64,000 nucleotides of DNA from Nocardia aurea (GTDB lineage Bacteria; Actinomycetota; Actinomycetes; Mycobacteriales; Mycobacteriaceae), in the NCBI RefSeq assembly GCF_003123685.1, contig NZ_QCYJ01000091.1, forward strand, positions 39,693 through 103,692. Reading direction: 5' to 3'. A program made the translations under genes and the position numbers. The notes under the pieces were generated by a model. The model did no database searches and was not told where the DNA came from. It saw nothing but the letters and a program-made list of their open reading frames with translations. This document shows positions 17,053 through 24,363 of this stretch, in pieces (position 1 is the stretch's first letter; each line of letters opens with the position of its first letter).

Positions 17053-18573
17053 TCATCGAATGTTGTGCGCGCGTTCCCCGGACGCCCGGTCCGCGGAATC
17101 GTCGGTGACCGCACCGTCCGCCACCGCATCGAGGTTCGGACGCCGGGCGGGAAGGAACCAGCACAGGGCGATGCCGAGCGCGGCGACGGCGGCGAACACC
17201 GCTGTGGCGGTGCGGAGATTGGCGACGAAATGCGCGAGGTCCACCGGCCCGATCGCGCCGAGGGTTCCGTCGATGGCGGCGCGGCGCGCGGATTCGCTCA
17301 GACCCGCGGTGCCCAGGGCAAGGGCGAGGGCGGAACTGACCAGGGTGCCCAGGTTCTGCGAAGTCGAGCGCAGGCCGTTGGCGATGCCGCGGCGGGCGGT
17401 GGGGGCGGCGAGCATCAGGGCGTTGGTGCTCGGTGTCATGAACAATCCGTTGCCCGCGCCGATGACGAACAGGAACGGTGTCACCGCCCAGAGCGAATTC
17501 GCGTCGTCGGTCATGGTGGCCGCCAGACCGACCAGGCCGATCAGACTGGCGGCCATACCCGTCGCGGTGAGGATTCTCGGGCTGTAGCGCGTGGTCAGGG
17601 CGGCGGTCAGTGCGGCGGCGACCACGGTGCCGAGCGCGACGGGCGCGACCATGACTCCGGCCCGCACGGGTGTCAATCCGCCCGCCTGCCCGTAGAGCGA
17701 GACGAGCACGACCACCGCGTTGGTGGCGACGGCGTTGGCGATCACGGCCGTCATGGCGACGGCGATCGTCGGAAGCCGGAAGAGCCCGACATCGATCAGT
17801 GGATGTTCGCGCCGCCGCTGGACGACGACGAACACCACGAGAAGAGCCACCGCCGCGATTCCGCACACCCGCACCAGGCGGGGGTCGGCCTCTGCCGTCG
17901 TGGTCAGTGCCAGCACGGTCGCGGTCAGCGCGAGTGTGGACAGGGCCGCGCCCGCGAGGTCGAAACGTTCACGCCGCCTGCGAGTTCGGTCCGGGCGCGG
18001 AATGAACAGCAGCGACATCACCAGGGCGAGCAGCCCGATCGGCGCGCAGACCAGGAAGAGTCCGCGCCAGCCGAGCAGCGCGGTGGCCGCGCCGCCGACG
18101 ACCGGACCCGCGACCTGCGCGGTCGCCGCGATGGTGACGTTCCAGCCGAGCGCCCGGCCGAGGTCGGCGGCGGGAAAGGTGTCGGTGAGCAGCGCGGTGT
18201 TGTTGGTGACGCAGGCCGCCGCGCCCATACCCTGCAATATCCGCGCCACGATCAGCATCTGCGGTGACACCGACAGCGCGCACAGGCCGGTGGCCAGGGT
18301 GAACAGCGCCAGGCCCGCCAGGTACAGGCGGTGGCGGCCGATGATGTCGGCGAGTCTGCCGAACACCAGGATCAGCGCCGTGGTGACGAGCAGATAGCTG
18401 AGCAGGATCCAATTGGCCTGTGCGGCATCGGCTCCCAGCTCGCGCGCGATAGTCGGCAAGGCCACGCTCAGCCCGCTGATATTGAGGAACACCGCGACGA
18501 CGCCGATGCTGGTCGCCACGAAGACACGCCAGGGGCGGGCGGTGGCAGGCGCCCCCGGACCGACTGCCCGCAC
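17053..18573 (-). CDS. MFS transporter, 14-TM drug/proton antiporter (DHA2) type
   Basis: A 506-residue protein with about 14 transmembrane helices. Motif A (GRLADIIGRHRLYLAG) lies after helix 2 and motif C-like GPVVGG in helix 5, as in EmrB/QacA exporters. It begins with GTG three bases after the stop of the hydantoinase-like gene, so the two form an operon. The pairing suggests export or import of the amide substrate or its product; this is inferred from context. The C-terminal 35 residues are polar and likely cytoplasmic. Confidence 0.9.
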   Translation of the reverse strand: MRAVGPGAPATARPWRVFVATSIGVVAVFLNISGLSVALPTIARELGADAAQANWILLSYLLVTTALILVFGRLADIIGRHRLYLAGLALFTLATGLCALSVSPQMLIVARILQGMGAAACVTNNTALLTDTFPAADLGRALGWNVTIAATAQVAGPVVGGAATALLGWRGLFLVCAPIGLLALVMSLLFIPRPDRTRRRRERFDLAGAALSTLALTATVLALTTTAEADPRLVRVCGIAAVALLVVFVVVQRRREHPLIDVGLFRLPTIAVAMTAVIANAVATNAVVVLVSLYGQAGGLTPVRAGVMVAPVALGTVVAAALTAALTTRYSPRILTATGMAASLIGLVGLAATMTDDANSLWAVTPFLFVIGAGNGLFMTPSTNALMLAAPTARRGIANGLRSTSQNLGTLVSSALALALGTAGLSESARRAAIDGTLGAIGPVDLAHFVANLRTATAVFAAVAALGIALCWFLPARRPNLDAVADGAVTDDSADRASGERAHNIR

Positions 18574-18576
18574 GGG

Positions 18577-20040
18577 TCAGGCCCGGTAGCGACGCAGGTA
18601 GACGCCGTGCGGTTCGCCGACGACCCGGCCCGCACGGCAGATGTGATGTCCGCGCAGGAACACATCGGTCACCCTGGCGCTCATGTCGAATCCCTCGAAG
18701 GGTGTGTATTCCTGGGCGGAGTCGGAATCGCCCGCCCGCACGGTCCATTGCGCGTCGGGGTCGACGAGCGCGATATCGGCGTCGAATCCGACGGCGATAT
18801 CGCCCTTGGTGGTCAGGCCGTAGCGTTGCGCGGGAGTCCACGAGGTGAGTTGCGCGATCCGCGAGAGCGCGAGTCCGCGTTTGCGGCCCTCGCCGACCAG
18901 GCCGGGCAGCAGGTATTCCGCGCCGCCGAAACCGGATCGGGCCGCGAACACGTCCTCGCGGTCGTCGCCGAATTTCTGTTCGTCGCGGCAGCACGCGTGA
19001 TCGCTGACGACCCAGTCGATCTCCCCCGCGAGCAGATGCCGCCACAGCGCCTCGACATCGGCGCGTTCACGCAGCGGCGGGTTGACCTTGCCGCCGATGC
19101 CGTGCGCGGTGTCGACGTCGGCGAGCAGGTGACCGATGGTCACCTCGCGCCGGAAATCCACGTCGGGAAAGGCCGACGCCATCCGCAGCGCGGAATCGAC
19201 GGCCTCGGCCGAGGTCAGGTGCAGCAGATTGATGCCGGCGAGTCCGGTCTCGTGGGCGAGGTAGGAGGCCATGGTGATCGCCAGACCTTCCGAATGCGGC
19301 GGTCGCGACGCGCTGTAGGCGCGCAGCCCGGTGAGTACACCTTCGCGTTCGACCATTTCGGTGTAGGCGGCCATGATCTCGGCGGTCTCGCAGTGCAGCG
19401 ACAGCGAGATCCGGTCGCCGAAGCGGGCGCGGGCCCGTGCGAGTGCGCGCATGACGAATTCGAAATGCGCGAGGTCGTAGCGTTCGCCGGGGCCGATCAT
19501 CAGGAATTCGGCCTGGTCGTCGGAGCGCCCGTGGAGGCCGTGGCCGCCGTAGAACATGAAGATCTTGAACGAGGTGATGCCGAATTCCTCGACCAGCGAG
19601 GGGATCTCATCGATATGTTCGGCGGTCATCGGGGCCAGGTGCAGGGCGTAGTCGACGAAGGAGCGCCCCGCCATCGCCTCGAGCGCGATCGGCACGAAGT
19701 CCCGGTAGGGACCACCCCGGTCCAGGTAGTAGCGCCCGGTCCGCATATAGGTGAGCGAGGTGGTGACCCCGCCCTGCGCGCACGCGCGGCTCTCGCTGTC
19801 GGCGTCCTCGGCCAGATCACGGTAGATCCCCCAGTGCTGGTGGGCGTCCACGACTCCGGGAAACGCGAGCAATCCCTCGGCGTCGAAGACCCGTGCCCCG
19901 TTCGTCGACGGGAGATTCTCGCCGACGGCACTGATCCGGCCGCCGGCTACCGCTATGTCGACGGGCTCCGGAGCGTCGGTGGTGGGGTCGCCCGGGCGCA
20001 CCACGCGGGCGTTTCGAATCACCAGATCGGTCTGCGACAC
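18577..20040 (-). CDS. Hydantoinase / dihydropyrimidinase-like amidohydrolase
   Basis: A 487-residue cyclic amidohydrolase. Metal-site residues are in order: HxH at 67 and 69 (VDAHQHW), the carboxylated Lys at 159 (SFKIFM), His216 (LHCE), His274 (LLHLTS) and Asp347 (SDHACC). Length and order match D-hydantoinase and dihydropyrimidinase, which open cyclic ureides and imides. It leads an operon with the MFS gene. Two GTTTC-N7-GAAAC repeats lie upstream. The nearby Asp/Glu-racemase-family protein, bicupin and carbamoyl-amidase-like protein suggest degradation of a cyclic amide. Allantoinase is a less likely alternative. Confidence 0.9.
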   Translation of the reverse strand: MSQTDLVIRNARVVRPGDPTTDAPEPVDIAVAGGRISAVGENLPSTNGARVFDAEGLLAFPGVVDAHQHWGIYRDLAEDADSESRACAQGGVTTSLTYMRTGRYYLDRGGPYRDFVPIALEAMAGRSFVDYALHLAPMTAEHIDEIPSLVEEFGITSFKIFMFYGGHGLHGRSDDQAEFLMIGPGERYDLAHFEFVMRALARARARFGDRISLSLHCETAEIMAAYTEMVEREGVLTGLRAYSASRPPHSEGLAITMASYLAHETGLAGINLLHLTSAEAVDSALRMASAFPDVDFRREVTIGHLLADVDTAHGIGGKVNPPLRERADVEALWRHLLAGEIDWVVSDHACCRDEQKFGDDREDVFAARSGFGGAEYLLPGLVGEGRKRGLALSRIAQLTSWTPAQRYGLTTKGDIAVGFDADIALVDPDAQWTVRAGDSDSAQEYTPFEGFDMSARVTDVFLRGHHICRAGRVVGEPHGVYLRRYRA

Positions 20041-20050
20041 CTTGCACTCC

Positions 20051-20150
20051 GTTTCTCTCTGCGAAACTCTATTTCCGCAACATGATCGTTTCAGTCGAAT
20101 GAGCAGTTGGTCAATGTCTTATGTCATCGGAATGTTTCGCACTGGGAAAC
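20051..20150. promoter_or_regulatory. Two GTTTC-N7-GAAAC inverted repeats upstream of hydantoinase gene
   Basis: Repeat 1 at 20051-20067, repeat 2 at 20134-20150, exactly 83 bases apart from start to start (about eight helical turns), with a further GTTTC near 20088. Identical arms and spacing suggest binding of one dimeric regulator at two sites, possibly with looping. Confidence 0.55.
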
Positions 20151-20214
20151 TATTCGGGACGGCAGCCACATCGCTGCCGCCGCCGCATATGTCGAGCCGC
20201 ACGGCCCGGCCGCA

Positions 20215-21108
20215 CTACTGACGGGTGGCGTCGGCCCACGCGCCGATCGAACGCGAACGCACCGGTTCGACCAACTTGGGCGCGGCGCTCTGCGGATATC
20301 CCGGACCCCAATTGGTGGCATCGCCCGACATGACCACGCGAGCGTTGTCGGTGTACCAGTCCACGAGATCGGCGTCCGACCGCACCAGCCAGGTGCACCC
20401 GCGCTCGGCGTCGGCGGTGAAATCTCCGTGGCGGATCAGCGGCGGACGCCAGAAATACGCGCCGGGCCACATCTTTCCGTAGTTGTAGTCGAATCCGCCG
20501 TCGAGGCAGTACGCCTCCTCGCTGCACGGGTGATGGGCCAGCGGCACTTCCCGCCAGCCGGGTTTGGCCTTGATCAGACGGCTGTAGAACCCGGTCGTCA
20601 CGTCACGGTGCAGCAGCTTGATGTACAGGCCGGGCACCGGCGTTCCCCCGAGATCGAAACGCATCGGACTGCCGTCCTTCACGTCGATCCACGGCATCTC
20701 CGAGGTATGCAGGACGACGAGTTCCTGGTCGGGGCGGACGAATTCACGATCGCGTTCGGCGGGGTCGAAATGCCAGTCGCCGCCTTCGCGGAACAGCAGG
20801 ATCTCGGTGCCGTCGGTGACGGTGATCGGCGGTGTCAGCACACCGATCGGCGCGTTCCAGAAACCCTCCGGCCCGAGTTCGGTGTCACCGATCGTGACGC
20901 TGCCCGACAGCACGAACCATTCGGTCTCGGCGTGGTGCACACCGGCGGGCCGAGACCAGTCGCTGGTGAATCGGACTTTGAGCGAGGCCGAACCGTCTTC
21001 CTCGTCGTAGCTGAGGTTGCGCTGTTCGGCGGTGCCTTCGGCGTGCTGGAACTCGGCGTTGTGCCAGATCAGGTCTTTTTCGTCGATCAGTTCGACATGG
21101 GGTCGCAT
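20215..21108 (-). CDS. Bicupin protein
   Basis: A 297-residue protein with two cupin-like halves. The first has HHAETEWFVLSGSVTIGD (about 60-77), a typical cupin motif 1 with metal-binding His/His/Glu; the second has HHPCSEEAYCLDGGFDYNYGKMWPGAYFWRPP (split over about 195-226). Members include dioxygenases, isomerases and C-C hydrolases. The ATG at 21108 follows GAGGAG by six bases. It is divergent from the TetR gene and separated from it by two palindromes, so it is a probable target of that regulator and part of the same catabolic set as the hydantoinase-like protein. Confidence 0.8.
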   Translation of the reverse strand: MRPHVELIDEKDLIWHNAEFQHAEGTAEQRNLSYDEEDGSASLKVRFTSDWSRPAGVHHAETEWFVLSGSVTIGDTELGPEGFWNAPIGVLTPPITVTDGTEILLFREGGDWHFDPAERDREFVRPDQELVVLHTSEMPWIDVKDGSPMRFDLGGTPVPGLYIKLLHRDVTTGFYSRLIKAKPGWREVPLAHHPCSEEAYCLDGGFDYNYGKMWPGAYFWRPPLIRHGDFTADAERGCTWLVRSDADLVDWYTDNARVVMSGDATNWGPGYPQSAAPKLVEPVRSRSIGAWADATRQ

Positions 21109-21136
21109 GACGTTCTCCTCGCGGACTGCGTTGCTT

Positions 21137-21184
21137 TTCCGATACGGAACGTAGCAATTATTATTTTCGGATACAAGCTGTATC
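21137..21184. promoter_or_regulatory. Two operator palindromes between bicupin and tetR
   Basis: TTCCG-ATA-CGGAA at 21137-21149 and GATACA-AGC-TGTATC at 21170-21184, in an 85-base divergent promoter region that is unusually AT-rich (AATTATTATTTT). The second ends nine bases before the tetR GTG, where a repressor would block its own transcription. Confidence 0.6.
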
Positions 21185-21193
21185 GTTAATTTC

Positions 21194-21778
21194 GTGACCA
21201 GACCCGGCCGCCCCACCGGCCCTTCCGCCGACACCGAGGAGATCGTGCTCACCGCCGCCCTCGAACTGCTCCTCACCGAGGGCGCGGTCGCCCTGACTCC
21301 GGCGCGGCTGCACACTGTCACCGGGGTGGCCAGGACCACCGTCTACCGGCACTGGCCGACACCGAGGGATTTCCTGGCCGCGCTCATCGCCGTCGCCCCC
21401 CATCCCCCGGTCCGGCCGACCGGCGACCTCGCCGCCGATCTGCACGCCGAAGTGGACGGACTGTGTGATCGCCTGCGCGACAAGCCCGTCGGAGCCTTCC
21501 TGCGCGCGCTGGTCACCGCGTCGGCGACCGATCCCTCCTGCGCGGAACTGCGCCGCCGCTACGTCGGCGACCTGTTCGCCCCGTTCCACGCCGCCTTCCA
21601 CGCGCACGGTGTACTCGACGACGCCGATATCGAGGAAGCCGCCACCACGATCGTGTCGCCGCTGCTGGTCGACGCCCTGCTGCTCGACCACCCGATCGAC
21701 CGCGAACGCGCGCACCGCGCCGTCGAGCGCGCCCTGATCCCGACATCCGCCCGACATCTCGAGGAGACCGGCCCATGA
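21194..21778 (+). CDS. TetR-family transcriptional regulator
   Basis: A 194-residue regulator. The helix-turn-helix is in residues about 15-60 (EEIVLTAALELLLTEGAVALTPARLHTVTGVARTTVYRHWPT, split motif ending in VYRHW), with a helical ligand-binding domain after it. No clear ribosome binding site precedes the GTG, and the palindrome lies right in front, so a leaderless or very short leader transcript is possible. The stop overlaps the ATG of the maleate-isomerase-like gene (ATGA), making them one operon. It likely represses itself, that gene and the divergent bicupin gene. Confidence 0.88.
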   Translation: MTRPGRPTGPSADTEEIVLTAALELLLTEGAVALTPARLHTVTGVARTTVYRHWPTPRDFLAALIAVAPHPPVRPTGDLAADLHAEVDGLCDRLRDKPVGAFLRALVTASATDPSCAELRRRYVGDLFAPFHAAFHAHGVLDDADIEEAATTIVSPLLVDALLLDHPIDRERAHRAVERALIPTSARHLEETGP

Positions 21779-22521
21779 CCAACGCGGTAGGCACGCGAGC
21801 GGTATTCGGAGTGATCGTGCCGAGCACGAATACCGTGGTGGAACACGACTATTGGCGCGCGGGCCTGGACGGTGTCAGCTACCGCGCCGGTTCGATGTAC
21901 ATCCCGAATCCGGTCATGGGCGACGACGAGGATTTCACCGCCCTGCTCGGTCAGATCCGCGGTTCCATCGACACCGCCGTCCGCGATGTGCTCACCGCCG
22001 AACCCGACCGCATGGTCATGGGGATGTCGGCGGAGACGTTCTGGGGCGGTGTCGCGGGCAACGAATCGTTCGAACGCAGGCTGCGGGAACGCACCGGACT
22101 GCCGGTGACCACCGGCGCCTCGGCCTGCCGGGCGGCGTTGCGCGAACTGGGATGTCGGCGGATCGCGGTGTTCTCGCCCTATCAGCCGATCGCGGACCGG
22201 GAAGTCGCCCGGTTCTTCACCGAGGCGGGATTCGAAGTCACCGCGATCACGGGTTTGCGGTGCCCGACCGCCCAGGCCATCGCCCGGGTGGACGCGGCAC
22301 GGATCGCCGAGGTCGTCACCGAGATCGACAGTGCCGACGCCGACGCCGTCGTCCAGGTCGGCACCAACCTGTCCTTCGTCGCGCAGGCCGACCGGCTGGA
22401 GGCCGAACTCGGCAAGCCGGTCATCGCCATCAATGCCGCGACGCTGTGGCACGCCCTGCGCGAGCACGGATTCCACGACCGGATCGCCGAAGGGGCGGGG
22501 ATGCTGTTGCGGGAACACTGA
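21775..22521 (+). CDS. Maleate isomerase-like paralogue lacking both catalytic cysteines
   Basis: A 248-residue paralogue of the protein at 1716-2459, aligned without gaps over almost the whole length (shared PSTNTVVE, MVMGMSAETFW, LRCPTA, KPVIAINAAT). The first catalytic position is again Ser85; the second, Cys195 in the first copy, is Val195 here (VQVGTNLSF). A conventional two-cysteine or one-cysteine proton-transfer mechanism therefore cannot operate at these positions. It may use other residues, act as a lyase or hydrolase-like variant, or be non-catalytic. Coupled to the TetR gene. Confidence 0.8.
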   Translation: MTNAVGTRAVFGVIVPSTNTVVEHDYWRAGLDGVSYRAGSMYIPNPVMGDDEDFTALLGQIRGSIDTAVRDVLTAEPDRMVMGMSAETFWGGVAGNESFERRLRERTGLPVTTGASACRAALRELGCRRIAVFSPYQPIADREVARFFTEAGFEVTAITGLRCPTAQAIARVDAARIAEVVTEIDSADADAVVQVGTNLSFVAQADRLEAELGKPVIAINAATLWHALREHGFHDRIAEGAGMLLREH

Positions 22522-22589
22522 ATTCCGCGCGGCCGGGGCGTCGGGGCGGCCCGGTAGGGTGGCCGTCAGCCGAGAAGGGGAGGTCGACG

Positions 22590-23126
22590 GTGAACGACAG
22601 ATACGGGTACGACGGTGGTGACAACGGGCCACAGCACTACCTGCCGCCCGGACCGCCCTACGGATATCCGGGGTACGCGCTGCCTGTGGAGCATCGCGCG
22701 CCGAGCCGGGTCACCGCTGCCATCGCGGCGTCGCTGGCGATGGTCGCCGGAGTCATCGCGGCTGCCATCGCCGTCTGGTCGCTGGTCGTGGTGGTCGATG
22801 TCGGCAACGACGACCACAGCGGCAGCAGCGATCTCCCCGATTTCGGCGGGCTGATCGTCGTCATCTTCCTGGCGTTGGCGGTGGTGAGCGGCTTCCTCGC
22901 GCTGCTGTTCCTACTCGGCGGCGTGCTGCTGTTCGCGCGCCTGACGGCGGGACGGATTCTGGTGATCATCTCGTCGACACTCGGAGTATCGCTCAGCGCC
23001 TTCGGTTTTCGCGAGGAGCTGAACTACTTCGCCCTCGCCCTGTGCACGTTCTTCGTGACGACTCTGGTACTGGCCGCGGTGCCGTCCACCGGCCGATGGA
23101 TCGCCGCGGGCAAGAATCGCCCCTGA
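22590..23126 (+). CDS. Small membrane protein with Pro/Tyr-rich N-terminus
   Basis: A 178-residue protein. Residues 1-40 are rich in Gly, Pro and Tyr (LPPGPPYGYPGY), as in many actinobacterial membrane proteins with disordered cytoplasmic heads. Four hydrophobic helices follow (about 43-68, 85-112, 117-133, 140-160). The GTG at 22590 has GGGGAGG upstream at 22576-22582. No enzymatic motif. Function unknown. It ends before a strong terminator. Confidence 0.75.
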   Translation: MNDRYGYDGGDNGPQHYLPPGPPYGYPGYALPVEHRAPSRVTAAIAASLAMVAGVIAAAIAVWSLVVVVDVGNDDHSGSSDLPDFGGLIVVIFLALAVVSGFLALLFLLGGVLLFARLTAGRILVIISSTLGVSLSAFGFREELNYFALALCTFFVTTLVLAAVPSTGRWIAAGKNRP

Positions 23127-23130
23127 ACCG

Positions 23131-23178
23131 CGGCGGTCGGATCCGGTCCCCTCCGATGGGTGCCGGATCCGACCGCCG
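23131..23178. terminator. Bidirectional terminator
   Basis: Perfect 16-bp stem (CGGCGGTCGGATCCGG with its complement) and a 16-base loop between convergent genes. Confidence 0.8.
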
Positions 23179-23183
23179 AGTCA

Positions 23184-24200
23184 CTACTTCACATTCGGAT
23201 TGAATTTGTTCGTGTAGAGCTTGGCCGGATCGAACGGGCCGGTGATGGCGCCGGTGTCGCGCAGCCAGCTCTCCCACCGCAGGAGATCGGCGTCGGCGAT
23301 GACGCCGTTGACGGCGGGAACGCCGACCGACAGCCAGTACTTCACCGACGAGGTGTCCTCACCCGCGCGCTTGCGCTTCTCGATGATCTGAGTGAACCGC
23401 GCGATGACCTCCTCGCGCGGGGTCGCGCGCAGCCATTCGATCGCCTTGGCGACACCACCGACGAATGCCTCGACACTCTTCGGACTCTTGCCGATGAAGT
23501 CGTTGCGGAAGACGTACTGGCCGCCGTTGAACGCACCGAACAGTTCGTAATCGGTGAACACGGCGCGCAGTCCGCCGTTCGCGACGGCGCGCTGCTGGAA
23601 CTGTCCCGACAGACCCGCGACATCGACCTGCCCGCGCCGCACCGCGTCCTCGGTGTTGGGCGGCGGCAGCACCACCAGCTGCACCGACTTGATCTGCTCC
23701 TCGTCGAGCCCGCTCTTCTTCAGCACATCGTGGACGTCGGCCTCGGCCTGGCCGCCCAGGGTGTTGACTCCGATCTTCTTGCCGAGCAGGTCTTTCGGCG
23801 TCTTGATCGGGCTGTTCTCGGGCACGTAGAAGCCGGTGAAGGTCTTCTCGTCGGAACCGTAGTAGTTGATCACCGCGGTGATCGGAGCGCCCGCCTGACC
23901 GAGTTTGGCCACCGCGCCCCCGAACGCGCCACCGAAATCGACCTGACCGGTCGCCGCCGACTGGATGTCCTGCGGTCCGCTGATGGTGTTGCCCTGCCAT
24001 TCGAGCTTCACCTTGTTCTCGAAGTACCCGAGATCCTCGGCCAGTTCGGGAATGACGACCTGCGAGGCCCAGCCTTGATACCGCAGCACCGGCACACCGC
24101 CGGACTCGCGGACCTCACTCCCGCCGCCGCACGCGGTCAGCAGCATCGCCGCGACGGCGGTGACGACCGCGGGTATCAGGAACCTGCTGTGCGCTCTCAC
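23184..24200 (-). CDS. ABC transporter substrate-binding lipoprotein (SsuA/NMT1-like)
   Basis: A 338-residue exported lipoprotein. Signal peptide residues 5-23 end in the lipobox LLTAC with Cys24. The mature part begins VLRYQGWASQVVIPELAEDLGYF and contains the phrase DLLGKKIGVNTLGGQAEADVHDVLKKSGL, typical of binding proteins for sulfonates, taurine, nitrate or thiamine precursors. The GTG at 24200 was chosen for GAGGAGAG five bases upstream. No permease or ATPase gene is next to it, so it is an orphan here. The ligand cannot be told from sequence; a sulfonate or aromatic sulfur compound would fit the sulfur-type enzymes further on, but this is speculative. Confidence 0.85.
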   Translation of the reverse strand: MRAHSRFLIPAVVTAVAAMLLTACGGGSEVRESGGVPVLRYQGWASQVVIPELAEDLGYFENKVKLEWQGNTISGPQDIQSAATGQVDFGGAFGGAVAKLGQAGAPITAVINYYGSDEKTFTGFYVPENSPIKTPKDLLGKKIGVNTLGGQAEADVHDVLKKSGLDEEQIKSVQLVVLPPPNTEDAVRRGQVDVAGLSGQFQQRAVANGGLRAVFTDYELFGAFNGGQYVFRNDFIGKSPKSVEAFVGGVAKAIEWLRATPREEVIARFTQIIEKRKRAGEDTSSVKYWLSVGVPAVNGVIADADLLRWESWLRDTGAITGPFDPAKLYTNKFNPNVK

Positions 24201-24300
24201 TCGAACTCTCCTCGGACTCTCGGCGGCGCGTTCTCGCGTCGCGGTACCGAGAGCCTGGGGCACGCGTTCGCCCAGGTACAGGGTTGGCATCGGTCCGATT

Positions 24301-24333
24301 CGAACCACGCGCGACCTCACCGCGCGAGGTTCG
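24301..24333 (-). terminator. Hairpin after BTAD regulator gene
   Basis: CGAACCACGCGCG pairs with CGCGCGAGGTTCG with one mismatch and a seven-base loop, 30 bases after the regulator stop. Confidence 0.6.
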
Positions 24334-24363
24334 TCGACGTGAGGTTTTCGGACCCGGGTTACG

